From contig QHXX01000103.1 of assembly GCA_003223135.1 (NCBI GenBank), forward strand, positions 1 through 48,257: a stretch of 48,257 nucleotides of DNA, written 5' to 3'. Below are positions 39,291-47,854 of this stretch, piece after piece. Position 1 is the first letter of the stretch. Each line of letters opens with the position of its first letter. The notes below the pieces were generated by a model that did no database searches, was not told the origin of the DNA, and saw nothing but the letters and a program-made list of their open reading frames with translations. The DNA comes from Acidobacteriota bacterium. Lineage in GTDB: Bacteria; Acidobacteriota; Polarisedimenticolia; Gp22-AA2. Both the position numbers and the translations under genes were made by a program.

Positions 39291-39908
39291 CTAGCGCGTG
39301 CCGCGGGCGCCGACGGGCGACGCGGGAACGAAATTCACGTTGGCGCCGATCTCGAGGGCATGCTCGAGCACGGTGATCCGACGGATGTCGAGGTTCAGCG
39401 CGACCGGACGATCGGCGAACTTCCAGAGATCCTGAATGAGCTCCGGGATCTCGAACTTGGGGAGGGAATCCTTCAGGTCGATCGTACCGAACCCGGGAAG
39501 CTGCACCGGCAGACTCGAGACCACCACCGAGTATCGGCCTTGCGCATCGTCATGGCGAAGGGTGAATACCGGCTGGAGCACCTGGTCCAGTGGGACGCCG
39601 CTGGCCCTCAGATGGATCTTCAGCGTCGCCCTGGAGTCCAGGAGCCTGAGCTCGCGCGGCTCTGACAGGGTCAAATCGACTTTGAGCAGCTGGTTCCCGA
39701 CGCTGAACGTGTAGGGCGTGACCGTCGTGAGCCACTCGAGGAGGGCGTCCTCGTTGATGGTGAACCGGATTTCGGATCGCTCGGCGGCGGGCGGGGCCGG
39801 GCTCGGAGAGGCGGCGGCGAGGGCGGGCACGGGGTCCAGGAACGGCAACGGTCCTAGAAGGGACAGGAGCGCCAGGACTTTCCCGATGGATGTTCGCCGG
39901 ATCGCCAC
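39291..39908 (-). CDS. Secreted protein of unknown function
   Basis: I do not recognise this 205-residue protein. It has a signal peptide (about 1-32), a Pro/Ala-rich stretch and a mostly beta region with repeated amphipathic strands (EIRFTINEDALLEWLTTVTP; LLKVDLTLSEPRELRLLDS; RYSVVVSSLPVQLPG). This resembles lipid-binding BPI/LEA-like beta domains, but that is only a shape impression. The start is GTG 39908, with no clear ribosome-binding site; a TATACT box (39934-39929) lies 21 bases upstream. The ABM gene follows after 10 bases. Confidence 0.75.
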   Translation of the reverse strand: MAIRRTSIGKVLALLSLLGPLPFLDPVPALAAASPSPAPPAAERSEIRFTINEDALLEWLTTVTPYTFSVGNQLLKVDLTLSEPRELRLLDSRATLKIHLRASGVPLDQVLQPVFTLRHDDAQGRYSVVVSSLPVQLPGFGTIDLKDSLPKFEIPELIQDLWKFADRPVALNLDIRRITVLEHALEIGANVNFVPASPVGARGTR

Positions 39909-39928
39909 GCCCGATAAGCCTCACCCGG

Positions 39929-39934
39929 AGTATA
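39929..39934 (-). promoter_or_regulatory. -10 box of the secreted-protein/ABM transcript
   Basis: TATACT on the minus strand, 21 bases before the GTG at 39908. No good -35 is present in the GC-rich sequence upstream. Confidence 0.45.
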
Positions 39935-39942
39935 GCACGCGG

Positions 39943-40863
39943 TCACGCGAGGTCGCGCGCGCGCGCCAGGGCCTCGAGCTTGGCGAAGGCGGTTCCCGGT
40001 GGGAGTCCGCCCAGGTCGGAGGCGGTCCCGAGCAGGATCCGCTCCGCGGGCGGGAGTCCCCTGGTCGTGCGCAGGACGGAGACGATCGCTTCGGGGGCCT
40101 CGACCCGCTCCGTCCTCCCGTCCACCAGGCCCAGCCCCAGGCTCAGCGTCTCAGGGAACGGCGCGTCCTGCAACAGGTCGAGGCTGGCGCGGCCCCGAAC
40201 GCAGTCCAGGCTCAGACAGGAGAGACGCTTCAGCCGCGTGACGCCGGGATACAGTCCGCGGATGTCGGCTCCGTCGAAGTGCAGGCACAGGGCGATCCCC
40301 ACGCCACGTCCCAGCACCTCCCAGAGACGCGTGAAGGTCGGGAAGTCTTCCTTGGTCTCGAGCAGGGCCGGCTCGTCGATCTGCGCCCAGGTCGCCCCCG
40401 CCGCCTGGAGCCCCTTCAGCTCCGCATTGAGCGCGATGGCGAATCCCATCGCCACCGCCATCCTGTCGTTGTAGACGCGGTCCTCGGCGACCCGGGAGAG
40501 CGTGTACGGACCGGTCAGAACCGGCTTCACCGGCTTTGGGCCGCCTCCTTTCGCGAACAGGAAGTCCTCGGCCAGGATCGGCTTCTTCCAGGCGATCTCC
40601 GCTGTGACGAGCGGCACACGGTAGCGGCCGCCACTTCCCGGGAAGCCGCTCCTGGCCTCCCCCAGCGTGACGCCGTCCAGGTGCGCGGCCACGTAGGACA
40701 CCGGGTCGTGCCTGCGGACGAGCCCGTCGGTGATGAGGTCGAGACCGGCCCGGGTCTGGGCGTCGACGGCTTCGCGCGTGATCCGGTCGAGCGCCTCCCC
40801 GTCCGGGGGACCCCCGCCGTCCGGGCTCTTCCAGGGGTACGAGCCGTTGTTCGTCGCGATCAT
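39943..40863 (-). CDS. MetE-like TIM-barrel protein without zinc-ligand cysteines
   Basis: This 306-residue protein resembles the C-terminal catalytic half of cobalamin-independent methionine synthase (MetE/UROD superfamily). Recognisable blocks are GLDLITDGLVRR, PVLTGPYTLSR, WAQIDEPALL and SLGLGLVDGRTERVE. MetE binds zinc through His, Cys, Glu and Cys. Here the HxC motif reads LHFDG (Cys replaced by Asp), the Glu site reads SLDCVRG, and the PDCGL motif reads ASDLGG (Cys replaced by Leu). A usual zinc-thiolate chemistry is therefore unlikely. It could be a methyltransferase with another substrate or a non-enzymatic relative. Its ATG overlaps the stop of the beta-propeller gene (ATGA), so the two are coupled. 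Confidence 0.82.
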   Translation of the reverse strand: MIATNNGSYPWKSPDGGGPPDGEALDRITREAVDAQTRAGLDLITDGLVRRHDPVSYVAAHLDGVTLGEARSGFPGSGGRYRVPLVTAEIAWKKPILAEDFLFAKGGGPKPVKPVLTGPYTLSRVAEDRVYNDRMAVAMGFAIALNAELKGLQAAGATWAQIDEPALLETKEDFPTFTRLWEVLGRGVGIALCLHFDGADIRGLYPGVTRLKRLSCLSLDCVRGRASLDLLQDAPFPETLSLGLGLVDGRTERVEAPEAIVSVLRTTRGLPPAERILLGTASDLGGLPPGTAFAKLEALARARDLA

Positions 40864-41936
40864 CGCTGGCTCCGAGGTGAGGATCGGGACGAGCGGATGT
40901 GCTTCTTCGACGCGGCCCGGTGGGGCACGAACGTGATCCCATCCGGGTGAGCGCCGGCCGGGATCGTCTGCACGACCTCGAACCCCGGGATGGAGATGAC
41001 CGAGACGCTGTTCGAATCGTTGTTGCAGACGTAGGCACGCGAGCCCAGGGCGTTGGTGGTCACCCCGCCGGGTCCCTTCCCGACCGGCACCGTCCTCGTC
41101 ACCCGTCGCGCCAGAACGTCCAGCACCGTGACGTCATTCGAGGCCCGGTTGCTCACCAGCGCATTGAAGGAGTTCGGCGTGACGGCGACCCGAACGGGCA
41201 GCCGGCCGGCGGGCAGGCGCGACAGGACCACGCCGCTCCCGGCATCCAGGATCGCCACCTGGTCGGCGCCTTGCAGGGCCACCAGGACCCACTTGCCGTT
41301 GGGGGTCGCGTCGATCCCCTCAGGCCCGTCGCCGACGCGAATGTGCTTGACAATGCGCAACTCCGGAAGCCTGAGGAGGGTGACGGTATCGGAGTCGACG
41401 TTCGCGGCGAAGGCCCTCCGGCCGCCTTCGAGCACCACGACCATGTGGGATCGCGCCTGAGTCGTCGTCACGGAGCGCAGGATGACGTCGCGGGCCGCGT
41501 CGATCAGGAAGAAGCGCCGGCTGCCTTCGCTCGTCAGCAGCACGTAGCGGCCGTCCGGCGTGACGGCCAGTCCGTGCGGTGTTTCGAAATGATCCGAGCG
41601 CAGGGTGCGCGCCACGCGCTGGGTCTCGAGGTTGACCACCGAGATCGTCTTGTCGCGCACATTCGACACGTACGCCTTGCGGCCGTCGGGAGTGGCGACG
41701 ACCTCGTGCGGCTCCTTGCCAACCGGAATGGTCGCGAGGCGCCTGTAGGACGGAACATCGAACACCATGAGATTGTCGTCGTGCTTGTTGAGGACGAGAA
41801 GCCGGCCCTCGGACGCCGGCTCTTCGGGCTCCTGCGCGGCAGGAGCGCTCGCCCTTCCCGTGGGGATAAGGACGGCGACCAGGGAGAGCGCCGCGATGGC
41901 GCAGCGTCTCCCCCGATTTTCCCACTGCCGCCTCAT
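40860..41936 (-). CDS. Secreted YVTN-family beta-propeller protein
   Basis: This 358-residue exported protein has an N-terminal signal peptide (about 1-34, Ala-rich cleavage region) and about seven YVTN/NHL-like blades of about 42 residues, each with the pattern xVGxxPxGVxxTPDGxxxYVxNxxxxTVSVID (for example TIPVGKEPHEVVATPDGRKA and TVPVGKGPGGVTTNALGSRA). Such propellers bind proteins, cofactors or polymers outside the cytoplasm; the ligand is unknown. The C-terminus is basic (KKHIRSSRSSPRSQR). It is followed in one transcript by the MetE-like gene, an odd pairing because that protein should be cytoplasmic. Confidence 0.9.
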   Translation of the reverse strand: MRRQWENRGRRCAIAALSLVAVLIPTGRASAPAAQEPEEPASEGRLLVLNKHDDNLMVFDVPSYRRLATIPVGKEPHEVVATPDGRKAYVSNVRDKTISVVNLETQRVARTLRSDHFETPHGLAVTPDGRYVLLTSEGSRRFFLIDAARDVILRSVTTTQARSHMVVVLEGGRRAFAANVDSDTVTLLRLPELRIVKHIRVGDGPEGIDATPNGKWVLVALQGADQVAILDAGSGVVLSRLPAGRLPVRVAVTPNSFNALVSNRASNDVTVLDVLARRVTRTVPVGKGPGGVTTNALGSRAYVCNNDSNSVSVISIPGFEVVQTIPAGAHPDGITFVPHRAASKKHIRSSRSSPRSQR

Positions 41937-41974
41937 GGATGACCCTCTCCGCCCGTCAAGGGCGCCCGCGGATA

Positions 41975-42886
41975 CTACCAGAGCGTCGCCCCGCCCCGCC
42001 CTTCCGAAAGAAGACGCGCCCGCACGCGGGCCGCCCTGCGGAAGTGGACCGCGGGTCCGCTCCCGAGCGAGGCGCGCAGCCGGCGGATCTCCCGGGTGAA
42101 TGCATCAAGCGCCCGCGTCGCCGCCCGCCGGTTGGTCCTCAAGATGGCGTCCCAGAGACCGGGCGGGCTCTCAGCGAGCCGGCTCATCCGCAGCAACCCC
42201 GGCCCCGAGAGATGGAGGAAGGGCCTGGCCTCGCGGTCCCCCGCCGCGTTGGTGAGCGCCACGCTCACCAGCTGTGGCAGATGGCTGAGCCGCGCCATCG
42301 CATTGTCGTGTGCGCGCGGATCGAGAAATGCCGGGCGGGCGCCGAGGCGCCTCACCAGGGCCGCCACGCGGCGGGTCGAGTCGGACCCTCCCTGGCGGGC
42401 GGCGACCCGCCGGGAGGCCGCAGCGCCCTCCGGGCGACAGAGGACCCAGGGAGCGCCCGCGAAGAGTCTCCCGTCGGCGTGCGCGATCCCCGACCGCTCG
42501 GAGCCGGCCATCGGATGGCCGCCCACGAAACGCGCGCCCAGCCCCGCCCGGCGCGCGGCCCTGTCGATGGCCTCCTTGGTGCTGCCGACGTCGGTCACGA
42601 CCGCTCCCTGTGGCAGAAGTACGGCGACGCGCGGGAGGATCTCGAGGATGGCGTCGACCGGCAGCGCCAGGATCACCAGGTCCGCGCCCTGCAGGCCGCG
42701 GGCGAGCGACGTGGTGGCCTCGTCCATGGCGCGCCTGGCCCGCGCCGCCCGCAGCACCGCCTTACGATCGACGCCAACCACGCGCGCGCCCCGGACGTGG
42801 CGGCGCACGGCCAGGCCGATCGAGCCGCCGATCAGTCCCACTCCCACGATGGCGACCCGGCGGAACGGCGGCATGCTCCGCGCCAC
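41975..42886 (-). CDS. tyrA: Prephenate dehydrogenase
   Basis: TyrA oxidises prephenate to 4-hydroxyphenylpyruvate using NAD(P)+. The 303-residue product has the Rossmann loop VAIVGVGLIGGSIG, a DVGSTKEA strand, the conserved GGHPMAGSE and SHLPQLVS (catalytic His). There is no C-terminal ACT domain, so no tyrosine-sensing module is visible. The start is GTG 42886 or ATG 42874; both lack a clear ribosome-binding site. It lies 5 bases after the DAHP synthase stop and closes the aromatic amino-acid operon. Confidence 0.94.
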   Translation of the reverse strand: MARSMPPFRRVAIVGVGLIGGSIGLAVRRHVRGARVVGVDRKAVLRAARARRAMDEATTSLARGLQGADLVILALPVDAILEILPRVAVLLPQGAVVTDVGSTKEAIDRAARRAGLGARFVGGHPMAGSERSGIAHADGRLFAGAPWVLCRPEGAAASRRVAARQGGSDSTRRVAALVRRLGARPAFLDPRAHDNAMARLSHLPQLVSVALTNAAGDREARPFLHLSGPGLLRMSRLAESPPGLWDAILRTNRRAATRALDAFTREIRRLRASLGSGPAVHFRRAARVRARLLSEGRGGATLW

Positions 42887-42891
42887 GCGAC

Positions 42892-43908
42892 TCAGAGGGT
42901 CCGCCCGATCGCCGGCGCGATGATCCGGAGCTGTCCCATCAGCTCGGCGAACTGCTCCGGATAGATCGACTGCGGGCCATCGGAGAGCGCCGCCTCAGGC
43001 TCGTGATGCACTTCCACCATGATGCCGTCCGCCCCGGCGGCGACGGCTGCCCGCGCCATGGGAATGACCTTGTCCCTGAGACCCGTGCCGTGGCTCGGGT
43101 CGGCGATGATCGGCAGGTGGCTCAGCTTCTTGATGATCGGGATGGCCGAGATGTCCATCGTGTTGCGTGTGTAGTTCTCGAACGTCCTGATGCCCCGCTC
43201 GCACAGGATGACGTCCCGGTTGCCTCCGGCCATGATGTATTCCGCCGACAGGAGCCACTCCTGGATGGTGGCCGAGAGGCCGCGCTTCAGCAGGACCGGC
43301 TTGCGCTGTCGACCGAGCTCCTTCAGGAGGTTGAAGTTCTGCATGTTGCGCGCGCCCACCTGCAGGATATCGGCGTGCTCGGCGACTTGGTCGACCTGGT
43401 TGGTGTCCATCACCTCGGTCACGACCAGGAGGCCGTGCCGGTCGGCCACGCGGCGCAGGTGCTTGAGCCCCTCCTCGCCCAGACCCTGGAAGGTATACGG
43501 ACTGGTGCGCGGCTTGAAGGCGCCGCCGCGCAGGACGCGCGCCCCGTAGCGCTTGACGGAGCTCGCGATGATGTCGAGCTGCTTCTCGCTCTCGACGGCG
43601 CAGGGGCCGGCCATCATGACGATTTCGCGGCCGCCAATTTCGACGGCACCCATCCGGATGACCGTGTCTTCGGGCTTGAAGGTCCTCCCGGCGAGCTTGT
43701 ACGGCTCGGTGATCTTCACGACCTCATGGACGCCCGGCATGATTTCGAACTCCCGGGGATCGAGCGGCGTTCTGCTCGCCCCCACGACCCCGATCACCGT
43801 CCGCGTGGCGCCGGTCGATCGGTGAGCGTCGTACCCCTTCTGGGTGAGAGCGGCGATCACCTTCTCGACCTGGTCTTCTGTGGCGTGCTCGTTCATCACA
43901 ATGACCAT
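42892..43908 (-). CDS. aroF: 3-deoxy-7-phosphoheptulonate synthase (type I-beta)
   Basis: This enzyme condenses PEP and erythrose 4-phosphate, the first step of the shikimate pathway. Residues about 1-70 form a ferredoxin-like regulatory domain ([18 protein letters not shown]) as in Thermotoga-type DAHP synthases. The TIM barrel has [26 protein letters not shown] and IADPSHGTG, including the metal-binding Cys and His. I chose ATG 43908, with GAGG 8 bases upstream; a longer start at 43929 is less likely. The gene lies 45 bases after a chorismate mutase gene, fitting family members inhibited through chorismate mutase or tyrosine. Confidence 0.95.
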   Translation of the reverse strand: MVIVMNEHATEDQVEKVIAALTQKGYDAHRSTGATRTVIGVVGASRTPLDPREFEIMPGVHEVVKITEPYKLAGRTFKPEDTVIRMGAVEIGGREIVMMAGPCAVESEKQLDIIASSVKRYGARVLRGGAFKPRTSPYTFQGLGEEGLKHLRRVADRHGLLVVTEVMDTNQVDQVAEHADILQVGARNMQNFNLLKELGRQRKPVLLKRGLSATIQEWLLSAEYIMAGGNRDVILCERGIRTFENYTRNTMDISAIPIIKKLSHLPIIADPSHGTGLRDKVIPMARAAVAAGADGIMVEVHHEPEAALSDGPQSIYPEQFAELMGQLRIIAPAIGRTL

Positions 43909-43953
43909 GGGCGTTTCCTCGCTCGTCATTCTCTCGGGGTCATCGGACCCCCG

Positions 43954-44358
43954 TCAATCCTCCGAGTCTCCCGGACCCGGCCGACCCGGGGTGCCTCTCC
44001 CGGCCACGGCATCGCCGCGGTCGGTCGCGCTGCGCTCGATCCGCCGCGATTCGTCGATGATCCTCTCGAAGAGCCTGCGCAGCGCGTCCGGGTCCAGCGG
44101 CCCGCCGTTCGACCGCTGCACGTTGCCCAGGACCTCCTCTTCTCTCGCCGGCTGGTAGATCGGCAGCCCGCGCTCCTTCTTGACGCGTCCCAGTTCGATG
44201 GCGCAGCCGGCCCGGTCGTTCAGCAGGCGCACCATTTTGCGGTCGATGGCATCGATCCTGAGGCGCAGCTCCTCCATCTCATCGCCCCGGCGACGCGCCT
44301 GACGCCGGCCCAGCTTCTTGAGAGTGCGGAGGCCCCGGCGGGCCCCCCGGCGCGCCAT
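43954..44358 (-). CDS. Chorismate mutase (AroQ type)
   Basis: This 134-residue helical enzyme converts chorismate to prephenate. The AroQ pattern is LRLRIDAIDRKMVRLLNDRAG, then ELGRVKKERGLPIYQPAREEEVL, with the active-site Arg, Lys and Glu positions present. ATG 44358 has a strong GGAGGTGA 4 bases upstream, overlapping the end of trpA. It adds a basic 26-residue N-terminal tail (MARRGARRGLRTLKKLGRRQ...), unusual for the family, which could contact another enzyme or RNA. The open frame continues upstream to 44496 but is a trpA shadow. It feeds tyrA in the same operon. Confidence 0.93.
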   Translation of the reverse strand: MARRGARRGLRTLKKLGRRQARRRGDEMEELRLRIDAIDRKMVRLLNDRAGCAIELGRVKKERGLPIYQPAREEEVLGNVQRSNGGPLDPDALRRLFERIIDESRRIERSATDRGDAVAGRGTPGRPGPGDSED

Positions 44359-44362
44359 CGCG

Positions 44363-45184
44363 TCACCTCCGGAGCGGCGCACGCAGCGTGCGGCAGAGCT
44401 CTTCGATCCGACTCTCCAGGTCGGGCGAAGCCGCGTTCTCCTCGATGAGACGGACCAGGGCGCTGCCGACCACGATACCGTCCGCGTAAGCTGCAATCGC
44501 CGCCGCCTGCCCGGGCTGGCTGATGCCGAACCCGACGGCGATCGGCAAGTTCGTCGCCCGGCGCGCCGCGCGCACCTGACCTTCCAGGTCCTCCGGCACG
44601 TCCTCGCGCGCCCCGGTCACGCCCGTCCTCGAGATGACGTAGATGAACCCGCTCGCCTCCCGGCAAACCAGCTCGACGCGCTCCTGCGAGGACGTCGGCG
44701 ACAGAAGTAAAATCAGATCCACGCCGCTCGCCCGCAGCGCCCCGTGCAGATCGCCGGCCTCCTCCGGAGGGAGATCCGTGACCAGAACACCATCGACCCC
44801 GCACACGCCGGCCGCGCGTGCGAACGTCTCCGGCCCCATGCGGTGAATCGGGTTGTAATAGGTGAACAGGACGACGGGTGGGACGCCGCCGGCGCGCAGT
44901 TCCGCCGCCAGGTCCAGGCAGGAGCGTAGCGTCACGCCGTTCCGCAGGGCCCGTTCCGCCGCCCTCTGGTTCACCGGGCCGTCGGCAATCGGATCGGAAA
45001 ACGGAACACCGATTTCCATCAGGTCCGCGCCGGCGCCGCCGAGGGCGCGCACGATCGAGCGCGTGCGGGCAAGGTCGGGGTCACCGGCGGTGACGTAAGG
45101 GATCAGCGCGCAGCGCTCCTCGGCCCGCGCCTTTGCGAACGCGCGGGCGATGCGGCCAGGACCCTCGGGGGGCGGCGCGGTCAC
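44363..45184 (-). CDS. trpA: Tryptophan synthase alpha chain
   Basis: TrpA cleaves indole-3-glycerol phosphate and passes indole to TrpB. The 273-residue TIM barrel has the catalytic Glu and Asp in [16 protein letters not shown], the phosphate-binding GFGIS region and the flexible loop [12 protein letters not shown]. After DGP the usual IQ is NQ ([13 protein letters not shown]), a small change near the active site. The start is GTG 45184, overlapping the trpB stop by 4 bases (GTGA), so the two subunits are made together. Confidence 0.97.
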   Translation of the reverse strand: MTAPPPEGPGRIARAFAKARAEERCALIPYVTAGDPDLARTRSIVRALGGAGADLMEIGVPFSDPIADGPVNQRAAERALRNGVTLRSCLDLAAELRAGGVPPVVLFTYYNPIHRMGPETFARAAGVCGVDGVLVTDLPPEEAGDLHGALRASGVDLILLLSPTSSQERVELVCREASGFIYVISRTGVTGAREDVPEDLEGQVRAARRATNLPIAVGFGISQPGQAAAIAAYADGIVVGSALVRLIEENAASPDLESRIEELCRTLRAPLRR

Positions 45185-46383
45185 GGCCGCCTCACCTCCG
45201 TTCCGTCGCGGCCCGCCACCTGCTCCACGTCCTTGTCGCCTCGCCCCGACAGGTTGAGGATGACCAGGCGTCCCAGCGTCCCGCCCCCGCCGTCCCGGAG
45301 AAGGTAGGCGACGGCGTGGGCCGACTCGAGGGCCGGGATGATTCCCTCGAGCTCCGCCAGCATGTGGAAGGCGGCGACCGCCTCGTCGTCCGAAACATGC
45401 GTGTAGGTGGCGCGACCCGTGTCGCGGAGGTACGCGTGCTCCGGACCGACGGCGGCGTAGTCCAGCCCCGCCGACACGGAATGGGTCGGCAGGATGTTGC
45501 CGTCCGTGTCCTGCAGCAGGAAGGTCCGCGTGCCCTGCAGGACGCCGAGGCCGCCCCCCGCGAACCGGGCGGCGTGCCGGCCGGGGTCGAGACCCGTGCC
45601 GCCGGCCTCGACGCCGATCAACCGGACCTTCGTGTCATCCAGGAAGGCGTGGAACAGCCCGATCGAATTGCTGCCGCCGCCGACGCACGCGATGAGGGCA
45701 TCCGGGAGCCGTCCCTCGGCCTCGAGGATCTGCAGTCGCGCCTCGTGGCCGATCACCGACTGGAAGTCTCGCACCATGGCGGGATAAGGGTGCGCGCCCA
45801 GGACCGAGCCGAGGATGTAGTGCGTGTCCTTCACGTGGGTCACCCAGTCCCGCATCGCCTCGCTGATCGCGTCCTTGAGCGTGCGACTGCCGGCCGCGAC
45901 CGGCACGACCTCCGCGCCCAGGAGCCGCATCCTGTAGACATTGAGCGCTTGGCGGCGCATGTCCTCCTCGCCCATGTAGATGGCGCAGCGCAGGCGGAAC
46001 AGGGCCGCGACCGTGGCGGTGGCGACGCCGTGCTGCCCGGCGCCGGTCTCGGCGATGACGCGCGTCTTGCCCATGCGGCGGGCCAGGAGCGCCTGGCCGA
46101 GGGTATTGTTGATTTTGTGCGCGCCCGTATGCGCCAGGTCCTCGCGTTTCAGGTAGACGCGCGTCCCGCCCCCCAGCCGGGCCGCCAGGTTGTCGGCGCG
46201 GTACAGGGGAGTCGGGCGGCCCGCATAGGACTTCAGATAATGATCGAGTTCCTTGAGGAAGCCCGGATCGGCGCGGGCGGACCTCCAGGCCTCCTCCAGC
46301 TCCTGAAGCGGGCTCATCAGCGTCTCGGGGACAAAGCGCCCGCCATAGGGGCCGAAGCGGCCGCGGCTGTCGGGAAGGGTCAC
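45181..46383 (-). CDS. trpB: Tryptophan synthase beta chain
   Basis: TrpB condenses indole and serine to tryptophan with PLP. The 400-residue product has Lys90 in HTGAHKINN as the Schiff-base lysine, the phosphate loop GGGSNSIG, and the [17 protein letters not shown] block. The chosen start is GTG 46383 ([15 protein letters not shown]), overlapping the trpF stop by 4 bases (GTGA). The open frame continues to 46725 but that part is a shadow of trpF. Confidence 0.98.
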   Translation of the reverse strand: MTLPDSRGRFGPYGGRFVPETLMSPLQELEEAWRSARADPGFLKELDHYLKSYAGRPTPLYRADNLAARLGGGTRVYLKREDLAHTGAHKINNTLGQALLARRMGKTRVIAETGAGQHGVATATVAALFRLRCAIYMGEEDMRRQALNVYRMRLLGAEVVPVAAGSRTLKDAISEAMRDWVTHVKDTHYILGSVLGAHPYPAMVRDFQSVIGHEARLQILEAEGRLPDALIACVGGGSNSIGLFHAFLDDTKVRLIGVEAGGTGLDPGRHAARFAGGGLGVLQGTRTFLLQDTDGNILPTHSVSAGLDYAAVGPEHAYLRDTGRATYTHVSDDEAVAAFHMLAELEGIIPALESAHAVAYLLRDGGGGTLGRLVILNLSGRGDKDVEQVAGRDGTEVRRP

Positions 46384-47018
46384 GTCGAACCCTCCATCGT
46401 CCGCGAGACGGCGCGCACGCGTCCCATGAACTCGGTCAGGAGCCTGCGATCCTTCTTTCCGGGCGCGCTCTCCACGCCGCTGTTGACGTCCACGGCGTAG
46501 GGACGCGCAAGGGCGATGGCGTCGCTCACGTTCGCCGGTGTCAGGCCTCCGGCCAGGATCACCCTGGCGTAGACCGAAGTCATGCGCGCCACCCTCCAGT
46601 CGAACGTCGCCCCCGTGCCGCCCCTGCCCCCCGGAACGTGCGCGTCCAGCAGGCAGGTCGAGGAGCGGTAGCGCGAGACCGATTCCGGCTGGAAATCCGG
46701 CCCGACCCGGTGCGCCTTGTACCACGGGAAGGCGATGGCGCGGCAGGAGTCTGGGGGCTCGTCGCCGTGGAGTTGCAGACAGCTCAGGCCCGCGAGCAGG
46801 GCCGTGGCCTCCATGACCCGAGGCAGCTCGTCGACGAACACGCCGACGCGCGTGGCAAAGGGCGGCAGGGCGGCGCAGAGGTCCCGCGCCGTCTCCGGTG
46901 CGACCCGCCGCGGGCTACCCTCGACGAAATTGAAGCCGAAGGCGTCCACCCCGAGCTCCACCCCGAGCAGAACGTCCTCGAGACGCGTCAGGCCGCACAA
47001 TTTGACGCGCACGATCAT
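46380..47018 (-). CDS. trpF: Phosphoribosylanthranilate isomerase
   Basis: TrpF carries out the Amadori rearrangement of PRA to CdRP. The 212-residue barrel has the catalytic Cys in [12 protein letters not shown] and Asp in [14 protein letters not shown], plus [10 protein letters not shown] and [10 protein letters not shown] phosphate-binding segments. ATG 47018 overlaps the trpC stop (ATGA). Confidence 0.97.
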   Translation of the reverse strand: MIVRVKLCGLTRLEDVLLGVELGVDAFGFNFVEGSPRRVAPETARDLCAALPPFATRVGVFVDELPRVMEATALLAGLSCLQLHGDEPPDSCRAIAFPWYKAHRVGPDFQPESVSRYRSSTCLLDAHVPGGRGGTGATFDWRVARMTSVYARVILAGGLTPANVSDAIALARPYAVDVNSGVESAPGKKDRRLLTEFMGRVRAVSRTMEGST

Positions 47019-47854
47019 GCCGCGTCTCCCCCCAGCAGATCCCGGAGCGCCGCGCCCGGATCCGCCTCGCGCATCAGCCTCTCGCCGATCAGGAACGCGT
47101 GGAACCCCGCCGCGCGCAACCGCTCGATGTCCTGCCGGGTCTCGATGCCGCTCTCGCTCACCCGCACCACCGAGGCGGGCAACCGCGGCCCGATACGCAG
47201 GGAATTCTCGATCGACACTCCCAGGGTCGCGAGATCGCGATTGTTGACCCCGATCACCGCAGCACCGCTGTCGACGGCCTGCTGCGCCTCGTCGTCCGAG
47301 TGCACCTCCACCAGCGGCTCCATGTGGAGAGATCGGGCCACGCCGATGAGCGTCGACAGCCCCTTCGACGATAGGATCCGGGTGATCAGCAGCAGCGAGT
47401 CGGCCCCCAGGACGCGACTCTCGTACACCTGGTACTCCTCGAGCACGAAATCCTTCCGGAGCACCGGCACCTCGACCGCCCGCTTCGCCTCCGCAAGGTC
47501 CGCGCCGGACCCAAGGAAGAAGCGAGACTCCGTCAGGACCGAAAGCGCCGCGGCGCCCGCCCGCGCGTAACCGTCGGCGATGTCCGCCACGGCGGCGCGC
47601 GCCTGGATGTTCCCTCTCGAAGGCGAGGCCTTCTTGATCTCGGCGATGACGTTGACCCGTCCCTCGCGGCGCAGGGCGGCGCCGAAATCGCGCGGCGGCG
47701 GGGCGCTGGTCGCCAGCTCGATGGCGCGCCGGGGCGAGAGTTGCTCCTTGTCGCGCGCGACTTGCGCCCTCTTCGCCCGGACGATCCGATCCAGAACGTC
47801 CACGAACCTCCCGCTCCCCGGGTGTCTGCCCCCCGTTTCAGGGCGCCGCGTCAT
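47015..47854 (-). CDS. trpC: Indole-3-glycerol phosphate synthase
   Basis: TrpC closes the indole ring from CdRP. The 279-residue product has VIAEIKKASPSRG with the catalytic Lys, VLRKDFVLEEYQV, LVEVHSDDEA, GVNNRDL and VSESGI. ATG 47854 overlaps the trpD end by 17 bases and lacks a clear ribosome-binding site; a GTG at 47803 (just before DVLDRIVRAK) would give a more usual length and is a reasonable alternative. Confidence 0.96.
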   Translation of the reverse strand: MTRRPETGGRHPGSGRFVDVLDRIVRAKRAQVARDKEQLSPRRAIELATSAPPPRDFGAALRREGRVNVIAEIKKASPSRGNIQARAAVADIADGYARAGAAALSVLTESRFFLGSGADLAEAKRAVEVPVLRKDFVLEEYQVYESRVLGADSLLLITRILSSKGLSTLIGVARSLHMEPLVEVHSDDEAQQAVDSGAAVIGVNNRDLATLGVSIENSLRIGPRLPASVVRVSESGIETRQDIERLRAAGFHAFLIGERLMREADPGAALRDLLGGDAA

